Made by a program: the position numbers and the translations under genes. A stretch of 64,000 bases of DNA from JBNJFY01 sp051747265 (GTDB lineage Bacteria; Bacteroidota; Rhodothermia; Balneolales; Balneolaceae): positions 496,001 through 560,000 of the forward strand of contig JBNJFY010000002.1 of assembly GCA_051747265.1 (NCBI GenBank). The letters are read 5' to 3'. Shown here one piece after another: positions 17,606 through 26,064 of this stretch (the stretch's first letter is position 1; each line of letters opens with the position of its first letter). Under the pieces are notes generated by a model. That model was not told where the DNA came from. It saw nothing but the letters and a program-made list of their open reading frames with translations, and searched no databases.

Positions 17606-17741
17606 CTCCATGACGATTACCCTGCTGGTTTACGCTAGCTGGTAATCTGAAATCCCCATCCCCAATTCATGATAACCAAAGAATGCCACCGCTGGTCATA
17701 ACCGGCGAGGTATTTCTAACCCGGACCAAATTTTTACTCCT

Positions 17742-17849
17742 ATGAATATCGACATAGATCTAAGTACTATTATCATAAGTGTGATCGCCTTTCTATTCTT
17801 TGCCATTCCCATCGCCATTGATCAATGGAAGAGTAGAACTAAGAAGTAA
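17742..17849 (+). CDS. 35-aa single-helix membrane protein
   Basis: A 36-codon frame starting MNIDIDLSTIIISVIAFLFF, then a short helix end and the basic tail 'DQWKSRTKK'. It has one membrane segment with positive charges inside, a typical small membrane protein. A clear rho-independent terminator follows 25 bases after the stop, which supports a real transcription unit. The function is unknown. Confidence 0.6.
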   Translation: MNIDIDLSTIIISVIAFLFFAIPIAIDQWKSRTKK

Positions 17850-17872
17850 CCACCTATCCCAAAAGGAAAAGT

Positions 17873-17912
17873 AAAAGCAGTAGTCCTCTCGGTAGGGCTA
17901 CTGCTTTTTTTA
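17873..17912 (+). terminator. Rho-independent terminator
   Basis: AAGCAGTAG and CTACTGCTT form the stem, the loop includes TCTCGG, and the stem is followed by a run of seven T. It ends the transcript of the 35-aa membrane protein. Confidence 0.85.
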
Positions 17913-17954
17913 CATTTCATAACCTGGATCATGGTTACATCCTGGATCGATTGA

Positions 17955-18335
17955 AAGGTGCAAGTTGGATCAAGACACGTAGCGTAAGAATTAACCCGCC
18001 GAGAAACTGCAATCCCAATCCAAAGAAGGCTTTCAACATCTCCACATCGATGGCGGATAACTTTCTGCGAATGGTCTTTCCGGCTCCTGAGCTAGTCTAT
18101 TCCCAAGCCCCCAAGTTGATCAGCTTGTTAATAATCTTGAGATGGAAATGAGTCGGGATAAAATACAGGAGAAACTGGGGCTCTCAGATCGGAAAAATTT
18201 CCGGGAAATTACTTAAACCCCGCCTTTGAGGCCGGTCTCATTGAGTACACAATTCCTGAAAAACCAAATAGCAGTCGTCAAAAGTATCGTTTGACAGAAC
18301 TGGGAAAAGCCTACAAGAAAAAGCTAGACGCATGA
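17955..18335 (+). pseudogene. Relic of AlbA/Fic-type protein C-terminus (winged helix)
   Basis: Reading through frameshifts on the + strand gives a C-terminal winged-helix sequence. One frame reads SPQVDQLVNNLEMEMSRD and on to 'IQEKLGLSDRKNFREI'. Then a single missing T shifts the frame to 'LNPAFEAGLIEYTIPEKP' and 'QKYRLTELGKAYKKKLDA', stop at 18335. This is the characteristic C-terminus of AlbA_2-domain ATP-binding proteins and of some Fic proteins. The poorer sequence upstream (17955-18130) also fits that family loosely. It is broken by at least one frameshift and truncated at the 5' end. Its stop overlaps the start of the HsdR relic in ATGA, so they were once an operon. Confidence 0.6.
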
Positions 18336-18392
18336 AATTCATCGAAGCATAACTCGAAGACGTCACCATTGAACTTCTGGAGCAGGAAGGTA
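18332..18392 (+). pseudogene. Relic of type I restriction subunit R (HsdR) N-terminus
   Basis: ATG at 18332 gives MKFIEA, an internal stop, then LEDVTIELLEQEGITQY. HsdR proteins typically open with a very similar 'MKFTEAKLE..IIELL..EG'. The frame meets the 3' end of the P-type ATPase gene and goes no further. The rest of hsdR is missing from the window. Confidence 0.55.
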
Positions 18393-21119
18393 TTACCCAA
18401 TATGACTCTTCCGCCAGCGATTGATGAATTTGTCAATCTCTCCACCTACAATTACGAGGGTCCCAACACCAACAAGCATCATCCACTGATCACCGCTGAG
18501 TGGCATGGTTCGGAATACCGTCTGCAAAAATCCCACATGAAGTACAGCCAGGTGAGCAAGCAAGGCGGCAGTAAGGCTGGCAAACAGAAACTTGTTTGAG
18601 AAAAAATTGATACGAAAGATGCTCCTGTCCAACGAACGGCAGTTAAGAACGTGGAAAAACTGAAAGACCACCATTTGAGTCATCGCTGCTGTTCGGGCCA
18701 TATCCAAATCTCCCGTTTGCTGATAAACCCACCAAAATACTCCGAGTGTGCCGGCAGCCAACACGACTCCCACTCCCCCAAGCCGCTCCATTAATCGACC
18801 TGTCAGTATGCCCTCTTTCGTGGGGCGTGGTTTGCGTTTCAGAATACCCGGTTCGCCGGGTTCAAAGGCCAAGGCGATATCCTGCAATCCATTGGTAACC
18901 AAATTGATCCAAAGAATCTGAACGGCAATAAAAGGGAGGGGCCAATTCATCAGAACTGCGATCAGTATTACGATAAGCTCACCTACTGCCGTGGAAAGCA
19001 GGAAAAAGGTCACCTTTCGAATATTTGAAAAAACAATTCTTCCCTCTTCAATAGCGGCCGTAATGGAGGCAAAATTATCATCAGACAGCACCATATCGGA
19101 TGCTTCCCGCGCAACATCGGTACCACTTTTCCCCATGGCTACACCCAGATGAGCCGCCCGCAGTGCCGGAGCATCGTTTACGCCATCCCCGGTTACGGCC
19201 ACCACATGATCCAAATTCTTAAGTCGATCAACAATGCGATATTTGTGCTTGGGAGAAACACGGGCAAATATATTGATGTTCATCAGCTGAAGGTCCAGCT
19301 CTTCATCCGAAAGTCGGTCCAGCACCTTGCCTTCCAGCGCTCCATGCTCTTCGGGATCCAAACCGAGCTGCCGACCGATTGCTACAGCCGTGTCCACATG
19401 GTCTCCCGTAATCATTATTACCCGAATTCCAGACTCTCGTACGCTTTGCACGGCCTCTACTACTTCGGGACGCACGGGATCTTCCATTCCCTGCAGGCCG
19501 GTAAGCACAAATTCATCTTCCAAATCCGACATATCATCGAGAAACTCGGATTCTGTACTACGATAAGCCATGGCCAACACCCGGAGCCCTTGAGCCGCCA
19601 TCTGTTTTGAAACCGCCTTCACTTTTTCTGAATCAACAGGTATCCGTTCACCATCCTTCAGCTGGTATTTGCACCGGTCCAAAACCGCTTCTGGAGCGCC
19701 CTTCATAAATATGGTTTGGCCGCTTTCGTCCTTGTTCAAAGTGGCCATAAATTTTCGCTCGGGTTCAAATGGAAGGAAATCCAACTGCTCCTTCCGCAAC
19801 CGAATATCAGACAGGCGGATACCACCTTTATAGGCTGAAACATGCAACGCGATTTCGGTAGGATCGCCTTGCGGTTCTCCCATTTCAACAGCGGTTGTGT
19901 TCGCCTCATTGGCCAGTGTCCCCGCCAAGAGGGTTTGGAAAAGACCGCTTTCGGCTGAAGGAGTAACCTCATTCTCATTCTCGCTTATCGTTCCTTCGAG
20001 TTGATAACCGGCTTTCGTAGTCTCAAATAGCTTGTCATCAGCCCAAATTTGACGCACCGTCATTTGGTTTTTAGTCAGTGTGCCCGTTTTGTCCGAACCA
20101 ATGACCGTAGTACTACCCAGGGTTTCAACCGCGGGCAAAGATCGGATAATGGCCTGCCGGCTAGCCATCCTGCGTACCCCTATGGCCAGTGTTATGGTAA
20201 GTATTACCGGAAGCCCTTCGGGAATGGCCGAAACCGCCATAGCAACAACCGTTATAAAAATCTCCGATGGATCCATGTTGTACAGGATCCCGATCACAGC
20301 GATTAACAATGAAAAACCAAGAATAAGGTTACCGATATTCTTGCCCAGCCTGTCGACCTTCTCCTGCAACGGTGTTTTTATGATTCCGATCTCTTTTACG
20401 GTAGTGGCTATTTTTCCCAGTTCCGTAGAGCTACCCGTGCGCACCACCACCGCTTTTGCTCTGCCTTGCGTGACAATGGTACCGGCAAAAGCCATATTTT
20501 TCTGATCGGCCGGAACGAGATTGGACGCTCGTATTGGATCTACCTGTTTATTGATCACCTCGGATTCTCCGGTGAGGGCCGATTCATCCACCTCCAGACC
20601 CTTAGACAGTAATATTCGCATGTCTGCCGAAACCCGACCGCCCGAGCTGAGCAATACGATATCTCCGGGCACCAGGTCGCGACTCGGTATTTCAATTTCA
20701 CGGCCATTGCGGATTACTTGGGCTTTGGGGTCCGACAATTTTGAAAGTGCCCGTATGGCATGTTGGGCTTTGTTTTCCTGGATATAACCGATGACAGCAT
20801 TAAGTAAAACGACTGCCAATATCACACCGGAATCGATATAATCCTGGAGTACGAAGGTCACAAAAGCCGCTGCGATCAAAATATAGATCAGCGGATCTTT
20901 AAACTGGTGCACAAGAATTTGCCAGCGGGTCAATCCGGCTTCCACGGCAATTTCATTGGGACCAAAGATGCTTTTGCGCTTTACAACCTCCTCTTCTGCC
21001 AATCCCGTTTCAGAAGAGGTATTTGCTATCTCGCACGCTTTTTCTGCGGTAATGCTGTACCAAGGCTGCTCGGAGATATTAAAATCAAAATCAATCGGTG
21101 CTTCTTTTGAGGCAGACAT
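18393..21119 (-). CDS. P-type cation ATPase, P2A (Ca2+-pump-like)
   Basis: 908 aa. The order is a cation_ATPase_N domain, M1-M2, an actuator domain with 'LTGESEV', M4 with 'IPEGLPV', the phosphorylation site 'SDKTGTLTKNQM', a nucleotide domain ('KGAPEAVL'), the hinge 'TGDGVNDAPAL', and C-terminal helices M5-M10. The PEGLP in M4 points to the Ca2+/Mn2+ (SERCA/PMR1) or CtpF-like groups. In M6 the sequence is 'NLVTNGLQDIALAFEP', where SERCA has Asp in 'NLVTDGLP'. M5 keeps a 'VGE'. The ion therefore cannot be named with certainty. It lies 60 bases downstream of a universal stress protein gene and is probably cotranscribed with it. The last codons abut a relic of a restriction gene on the other strand. 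Confidence 0.93.
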   Translation of the reverse strand: MSASKEAPIDFDFNISEQPWYSITAEKACEIANTSSETGLAEEEVVKRKSIFGPNEIAVEAGLTRWQILVHQFKDPLIYILIAAAFVTFVLQDYIDSGVILAVVLLNAVIGYIQENKAQHAIRALSKLSDPKAQVIRNGREIEIPSRDLVPGDIVLLSSGGRVSADMRILLSKGLEVDESALTGESEVINKQVDPIRASNLVPADQKNMAFAGTIVTQGRAKAVVVRTGSSTELGKIATTVKEIGIIKTPLQEKVDRLGKNIGNLILGFSLLIAVIGILYNMDPSEIFITVVAMAVSAIPEGLPVILTITLAIGVRRMASRQAIIRSLPAVETLGSTTVIGSDKTGTLTKNQMTVRQIWADDKLFETTKAGYQLEGTISENENEVTPSAESGLFQTLLAGTLANEANTTAVEMGEPQGDPTEIALHVSAYKGGIRLSDIRLRKEQLDFLPFEPERKFMATLNKDESGQTIFMKGAPEAVLDRCKYQLKDGERIPVDSEKVKAVSKQMAAQGLRVLAMAYRSTESEFLDDMSDLEDEFVLTGLQGMEDPVRPEVVEAVQSVRESGIRVIMITGDHVDTAVAIGRQLGLDPEEHGALEGKVLDRLSDEELDLQLMNINIFARVSPKHKYRIVDRLKNLDHVVAVTGDGVNDAPALRAAHLGVAMGKSGTDVAREASDMVLSDDNFASITAAIEEGRIVFSNIRKVTFFLLSTAVGELIVILIAVLMNWPLPFIAVQILWINLVTNGLQDIALAFEPGEPGILKRKPRPTKEGILTGRLMERLGGVGVVLAAGTLGVFWWVYQQTGDLDMARTAAMTQMVVFQFFHVLNCRSLDRSIFRINFFSNKFLFASLTAALLAHLAVLHVGFLQTVFRTMPLSGDQWMMLVGVGTLVIVGGEIDKFINRWRKSHIG

Positions 21120-21179
21120 AAGCTATAGACTCTCTCTTGAAACAATCTATTTTATCATTTTGTGACGATTTATTGTTAT

Positions 21180-22079
21180 TTAATGCCCTTCTTTAGAAAA
21201 CGACGTTGCTCCCTCACCTTCTGTCCTAATCTCTTTTTTTGTTTTTTTACCACCGACTAAAACAAGTAGAGGGACTTTGGTATAACAGGCCATTTCTTTG
21301 GAATGATCCTTTTTAACCAACTTCTCCCAATACGTTTTCTTATATCTGACCATCACGAGCAGGGAATGGGGATGATCCATACAGTACTCGCTCATCGCCG
21401 GATAAAAATCGTACTCATATATAATGTCGAAGGAGATTTTATCATATCCCGTTTTATCTCTGACTAGGTCCTTGAATCCCCTGAACTCAACATCTGTTAA
21501 CAGATTTTGTTGATCCGCTACGTGAATGATATCAATACTCGAATCGAACAATTTGGCCAACTCAATGACTTGCTGTAAGGCTTCCAGGTCTCCATCATGA
21601 TAATCCGTGGTGAAAGCGATGTGTTTAAAATCATCAAAGGAACTGCCCGGAGGCACTGCCAGTACCGGTATTTCCGATTTTAGAATTATGCTAGAGGCTA
21701 CGCTCCCAAACAGCAACTTTCGATTACCCGTTGCTCCTTTGGTCCCCATCACTATGAGATCCGCGCCCTGTTTATGAGCTTGCTCTAGCAGTCCCGTAGT
21801 GGCTGGTCCAGACTGCAATACAACTAATATTTCAAGATCTTTGTATTGATCATCTTGCCTAAGCTCTACAATCATTTGTTCGAATAACTCACGGGCATCA
21901 TTAATGGCTTTCTCTCTGTCAGGTGCCAAATCTGGCCTATCCAGTGTACCAGAAACCGTATGGCACAGAATCAACCTTGATCCGGCAAGAGACGCTATCT
22001 TGGCGGCTATAGGCAGTGCTCTTTTAGCGTTTTTCGAAAAATCCGTGGGGAAAAAAATATTGTTGAAATCGAAGGCCAT
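21180..22079 (-). CDS. Tandem universal stress protein (UspA family)
   Basis: 299 aa with two Usp domains (about 1-145 and 150-285). The first carries a complete ATP-binding loop, 'GTKGATGNRKLLFGSVAS' (residues 112-129, pattern G2xG9xG[ST]). The second is degenerate and lacks this loop. Start at the ATG at 22079. It precedes the P-type ATPase with a 60-base gap on the same strand, a pairing that suggests ATP-dependent control of the pump or a shared stress response (inference). Confidence 0.9.
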   Translation of the reverse strand: MAFDFNNIFFPTDFSKNAKRALPIAAKIASLAGSRLILCHTVSGTLDRPDLAPDREKAINDARELFEQMIVELRQDDQYKDLEILVVLQSGPATTGLLEQAHKQGADLIVMGTKGATGNRKLLFGSVASSIILKSEIPVLAVPPGSSFDDFKHIAFTTDYHDGDLEALQQVIELAKLFDSSIDIIHVADQQNLLTDVEFRGFKDLVRDKTGYDKISFDIIYEYDFYPAMSEYCMDHPHSLLVMVRYKKTYWEKLVKKDHSKEMACYTKVPLLVLVGGKKTKKEIRTEGEGATSFSKEGH

Positions 22080-22510
22080 AGCTAACTCTCCTGATTAAAA
22101 TACTGGCAATAGTAACAAACAAGCATACTCTGAATATATTCACTGATGTGCTATAACCTATTTTATTATTCTGTCATAAGAACCCTTACTAATACAGATA
22201 ACTACTTGTTTGGGTAGAACGAAATATTGATTCATCCCACTTCGAGATCGTTTTCATGATCGCCCCACTCGAGGATGCCTGTTTCGCAATCAGATTTTAA
22301 ACTATCACCTGCAGCCAAAGTATAATCCCAACCAGTCCCTGGGCTCATAGCCGTAACATTACGGTAACACCGAGAAATACCCCCATACCGATATCATTGA
22401 GGTCGGAAGTTTCTATCGAAAACAACAATCACGGTGATAAAAAAATCTAATGTGCATTAATCGTAAAATTACGATTAATTGGTCCTGCATTCTAAAATAG
22501 GACCAGTACA
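22080..22510. other. Intergenic stretch with palindromic operator and decayed repeat
   Basis: About 430 bases between the divergent Usp and sigma-factor genes. 22350-22410 resembles a worn copy of the type A hairpin block (AACACCGAGAAATACCCCCATACCGATA). A perfect palindrome lies at 22456-22479, just upstream of the sigma gene. Confidence 0.6.
22456..22479. promoter_or_regulatory. Perfect 11-bp palindrome upstream of sigma factor
   Basis: ATTAATCGTAA-AA-TTACGATTAAT, 31 bases upstream of the ATG. The shape (AATCGTA..TTACGATT) resembles ArsR/SmtB-type operators. A second inverted pair, GGTCCT...AGGACC (22481-22504), lies between it and the start codon. No ArsR gene is in the window. Confidence 0.55.
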
Positions 22511-23062
22511 ATGATTGAACAGCTTTGGAAAACCCATTCGGACTCTCTTTATCACTACCTTTCTTCCCGAACCGGTAATGCCGCCACTGCGGACGATCTG
22601 GTTCAGGACGTGTTTCACAAGGTGCTTCGCTATCGGGACCAACTCCCCGAAATCGACAATCAGAAAGCCTGGCTGTACCGGATAGCCCGAAATGCCCTGA
22701 TCGATTACACCCGAAAACGAAAGCCGGAACCGACCGAGGAGTTACTCATTCCGGAGTGGGATTCGGAGGCGGGTTCAGCACCTCCCGTGGAAGGCATCGC
22801 AGAGTGCCTCATCGACTTGATTGAGGAATACGATGACGAACAACAAATCCTGTTCAAGCATATCTTTACCGATGCGCTCAGTCAAAAGGAAGCTGCTGAG
22901 ATGCTAGACATCCCTTACAGCACGTTAAAGTCCCGTGTTCAAAAGGCCCGTAAGGAGATTATGGACGCTTTTTATACCCGCTGCTGCCAATTGCAGCGCA
23001 ACAGTGACGGTGAAATTATCGGGTGCATTCCAGTGACTGATACTTCACCCTCAACCTGCTGA
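22511..23062 (+). CDS. sigZ: ECF-like RNA polymerase sigma factor, SigZ type
   Basis: 183 aa. Region 2 is 'DDLVQDVFHKVLRYRDQL' to 'AWLYRIARNALIDYTRKRK' (residues ~28-75). Region 4 is 'ALSQKEAAEMLDIPYSTLKSRVQKARKE' (residues ~122-150). A C-terminal tail with several Cys ('RCCQLQRNSDGEIIGC' ... C-terminal Cys) is as in SigZ proteins and could bind a metal or metalloid. There is no anti-sigma gene next to it, consistent with control through its own tail or the palindrome upstream. It converges with an MFS transporter and a Cys-rich flavoprotein that may be its targets. Confidence 0.85.
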   Translation: MIEQLWKTHSDSLYHYLSSRTGNAATADDLVQDVFHKVLRYRDQLPEIDNQKAWLYRIARNALIDYTRKRKPEPTEELLIPEWDSEAGSAPPVEGIAECLIDLIEEYDDEQQILFKHIFTDALSQKEAAEMLDIPYSTLKSRVQKARKEIMDAFYTRCCQLQRNSDGEIIGCIPVTDTSPSTC

Positions 23063-23078
23063 GTTCACATTCTCCTAA

Positions 23079-24302
23079 TCATCGGTCCCTCCAGACCAAC
23101 CCGATGCCCAACGGGGCCAACCCACCCAGCAAGGCCAACATCCAGAGCGTGAATTTTGGATCTCCCGTGATCGTCCAGAGTGAGGCGAACAGTACCGGAG
23201 TGACCGCTTTGGATAGGGTGGAGGATAGCGACAACCATCCATTGGTTCGGGCATAGACCGAAAAGTCCATCTGTTCGGCGACCACCGTGCCCCGGATAAT
23301 GGTCATAATCCCTTTGGCGGTTCCAAACAACAACGCAAACAGCACTACACTCATCCAGGCACTGGGTTGAAACGCGATCACCGCGATTCCTGCGGGAGCC
23401 ATCAGCGAAACTACCGTCCCGGTGCGCAACGCATGCAGTCCATTGCCCGACCACATCAACAGCAGGCGGCCCAGCACCTGCATGGGACCAATTAGCGAGT
23501 ATCCCCAGATAATCATCTGCTGGGAGGTGCCGATTTCCGATAACAGGGGGATAATTAGGAAGGTAACCCCCGTGGCCGTGCTGTTAAATAGCACAAACCA
23601 GATGCTCAGCCCCACAAAGGATTTCGGCTTGAACGAACGCTCCCTGAACAAGGATATATCCCAAGGTTTCCTGGAGGAACGCGAGTGAATCGGATGATTT
23701 CCATGGGATGGCAATCCCCACCAGTGCAAGGGTAGCGCCACCAGCAGATTGAGCCCCGCCATGGCCAACAGGGTCTCTTGCCAACCCATCCAACCGATGC
23801 TCCACTCAATCAATGGAATAAACAAGGTGCTAGCGAAACCACCGGCCAGCGTCAACCAGGTAATCACCTGCTTATACTTTTGGGGGAAAGCGCGGGTCAG
23901 CACATAAAAGGCGGGCTCATACAAACAGGCCGCCATGGCCACCCCCATCAGTAGCCACGCCCCGTAAAACAGGGGCAGAGTAGGCGCGGTCGCCCAAATC
24001 AATAAAGCGACCACGCCGAGACCTGAACCCAAACTCATCACCCGTGAACCGCCGTAGCGATCCAGTGCGTTGCCTACCAGGGGAGCACAGATTGCCCAAG
24101 TGACAAATCCGACGGTTAAGGCCAGATTGAACTCCGAGGACGACCACCCGAACTGGGCCAGCATGGGTTCGCTAAACAGGGAGAACGCGTAATACAAGGT
24201 CCCCCAACCGATCAGCTGGCTGACCGACAACACGCTGACCAAATAGAGGGGATGCCTACGTATCGATGTTTCTGCTTCCCCTTGCTGCTTCATTCGATAC
24301 AT
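23079..24302 (-). CDS. Major facilitator superfamily transporter
   Basis: About 407 aa from the ATG at 24302, two bases after the TGA of the upstream flavoprotein gene. A GTG at 24314 would overlap that gene. There are twelve predicted helices; the loop between TM2 and TM3 has 'GNALDRYGGSRVM', a variant of the GxxxDRxGxR signature. The tight coupling to the Cys-rich flavoprotein suggests export of its product. In known ars loci a flavin-dependent ArsO-like enzyme sits near an MFS permease, so a role with arsenicals is possible but not shown by the sequence. It ends 16 bases from the convergent sigma gene. Confidence 0.88.
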   Translation of the reverse strand: MYRMKQQGEAETSIRRHPLYLVSVLSVSQLIGWGTLYYAFSLFSEPMLAQFGWSSSEFNLALTVGFVTWAICAPLVGNALDRYGGSRVMSLGSGLGVVALLIWATAPTLPLFYGAWLLMGVAMAACLYEPAFYVLTRAFPQKYKQVITWLTLAGGFASTLFIPLIEWSIGWMGWQETLLAMAGLNLLVALPLHWWGLPSHGNHPIHSRSSRKPWDISLFRERSFKPKSFVGLSIWFVLFNSTATGVTFLIIPLLSEIGTSQQMIIWGYSLIGPMQVLGRLLLMWSGNGLHALRTGTVVSLMAPAGIAVIAFQPSAWMSVVLFALLFGTAKGIMTIIRGTVVAEQMDFSVYARTNGWLSLSSTLSKAVTPVLFASLWTITGDPKFTLWMLALLGGLAPLGIGLVWRDR

Positions 24303-24304
24303 GA

Positions 24305-25729
24305 TCAGCAGCACCCTGTTTCGGTGTTTAGCGTTTCACTTTCCGCGACCGGTCCACAGCATCCGGAATCCTCGGTTTGGGGACTACAGCAGCCGGACGC
24401 TGTTTCTTTTTTATCATCCGTTGTTACTGAAGTGGAACAACACGCCCCCGCATCGGAATCCAATATGAAATCGGAAGAGCAGACTCCGGTTTCGGGCAGA
24501 TGCAATTCGATGCGCTCGGCCGCTTCCTGGTCACCAGTCAAATAGGCGGCGATGGACCGCACCTGTTCGTAGCCGGTGGCTAGCAAGAAATTGGGGGCGC
24601 GCCCATAACTCTTGATCCCGGCCAGGAAGAAATTCTCATCGGGATGCTTTAACTCGTTAACCCCGTGCGGTGGCACCGTCCCGCAGCTGTGTACATTGGG
24701 ATCGATGAGCGGAGCCAAATCGGCTACGGCTTCGATAGCCGGATCGATGGAGGTACGCACTTCGCGGATCATCTGCAGATCGGGGCGAAATCCGGTGGTG
24801 CCTACGATGCGATCCACCCTTATGCGCTGTTCGCCCTGCTCAGTATCACCGATCACGGTCAACTCACGCAAAGAGGATTCGGAGGATTGAATGCGCTGCA
24901 GTAAAAAGGGCGTATGAATCACCACCCGACCGGCTTGAACCGCTCGCTGGGCCCGGCTTCCCAGTTCACCGCGGGCTTCCAGCTGATCATTCTCCCCACC
25001 GCCAAACACCTTGGCCAGATTTTGACTGCGCATGATCCAGTGCACCCGGGTGTCCGGATCGACATCCTGCAGCTTGATCAGATCCAAGACCACCTGCATG
25101 GCGGAGTGTCCACTGCCTACCACGGCTACTTCTCGGCCTAGATAGCGCTCCCGGTATTCATCCAGCACATCGGGGATACCGTATTGGATATATTGTTGAT
25201 ACTTCCGTTCTCCAGGAGCGGGTATTCCACTAGATCCTACCGGATTCGGGTTGAACCAGGTCCCCGAGCTGTCCATGACCGCTTTCGCTTCGGTGATATA
25301 TTCCGATCCGTCGGATTGCTGGATGGTCAGCAAATACGGCTCCTCCTGACGATGACTATCCTTTACTTTATCCCAGTGCTTGCGGCTGACCGCGGTTACT
25401 TTGGACTCCAACCGAATGCGAGATTTCAGTTCTGGTAGCTGGGCCAGGGGCAGCAGATAGTGCTCTCGAAATTCCCGTCCGGTGGGCAGTTTTTCCGGAT
25501 CCGGCGCGCTCCAACCGTGCTCTTCCAGCAACTGCGCCGCCGCTTGATCCACATTGAATTCCCAGGGGGAGAACAGTCGCACATGTTGCCACTGCTTGAT
25601 CGCGTACGCCGGTTCAGGACCTGCTTCAAACACAATGGGTTCTTCGCCTCGATCCAGCAGATGGGCCGCAGCCGCCAATCCCACCGGACCGCCTCCAATG
25701 ATGGCAACGGGTAGTTGTTCGTTCTTCAT
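24305..25729 (-). CDS. FAD/NAD(P)-binding monooxygenase-like protein with Cys-rich tail (ArsO-like)
   Basis: 474 aa. FAD-binding Rossmann motif 'IIGGGPVGLAAAAHLL' at residues 10-25, a second dinucleotide motif 'VAVVGSGHSAMQVV' near residue 205, and 'TTGFRPDLQ' late in the domain, as in flavin-containing monooxygenases and thioredoxin-reductase-like enzymes. The last ~55 residues carry five Cys-containing clusters, including four CC pairs: 'GVCSSD', 'GACCSTS', 'GCCSPQ', 'GCCGP', and the C-terminal 'GCC'. Such tails bind soft metals or metalloids. Proteins of this design occur in arsenic resistance loci as ArsO-like enzymes (family knowledge); the substrate here is inferred. Confidence 0.82.
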   Translation of the reverse strand: MKNEQLPVAIIGGGPVGLAAAAHLLDRGEEPIVFEAGPEPAYAIKQWQHVRLFSPWEFNVDQAAAQLLEEHGWSAPDPEKLPTGREFREHYLLPLAQLPELKSRIRLESKVTAVSRKHWDKVKDSHRQEEPYLLTIQQSDGSEYITEAKAVMDSSGTWFNPNPVGSSGIPAPGERKYQQYIQYGIPDVLDEYRERYLGREVAVVGSGHSAMQVVLDLIKLQDVDPDTRVHWIMRSQNLAKVFGGGENDQLEARGELGSRAQRAVQAGRVVIHTPFLLQRIQSSESSLRELTVIGDTEQGEQRIRVDRIVGTTGFRPDLQMIREVRTSIDPAIEAVADLAPLIDPNVHSCGTVPPHGVNELKHPDENFFLAGIKSYGRAPNFLLATGYEQVRSIAAYLTGDQEAAERIELHLPETGVCSSDFILDSDAGACCSTSVTTDDKKETASGCCSPQTEDSGCCGPVAESETLNTETGCC

Positions 25730-26064
25730 AATGATCGTCTTTGGTTGATTTGAAAATTATTTCACCCCAAAGACGAACGAGGTAGACGAAAAGACGAACA
25801 TTTCTCAAATTTTTTTTAAAAAGTACTTCAATCCCCTCAATACCCGGTTCAAAATTGGGTATCAGCCCCTTTGAAAGAGAAAGATTGGAGCGAGGCAAGT
25901 AGCGCATAAGTAACCGCTATGCTCAAACCTACGCGGGTCTTCGGGCCATGCGTTGCACATTGGACAGACTCGTTTTAATGCGCGAAATGGCGGCCGGATC
26001 CTATACCCGATAACATCCACTATCTTATCCGCGAGGGAGTCAAATCGCTAAGTACATTTCCCAA
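25730..26064. other. Intergenic stretch with direct repeats
   Basis: About 335 bases. Nearest the flavoprotein start lies a set of AAAGACGA-type repeats. The remainder shows no recognisable gene. A stretch at 25870-26040 is open in places but is not similar to anything I know. Confidence 0.45.
25770..25799. promoter_or_regulatory. Direct repeats AAGACGAAC upstream of flavoprotein
   Basis: AAGACGAAC at 25770-25778 and 25791-25799 are spaced 21 bases apart (two helical turns). A related GATCGTCTTT at 25734-25743 lies next to the start codon in the opposite orientation. Candidate regulator or sigma-factor sites for the flavoprotein/MFS operon. Confidence 0.35.
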
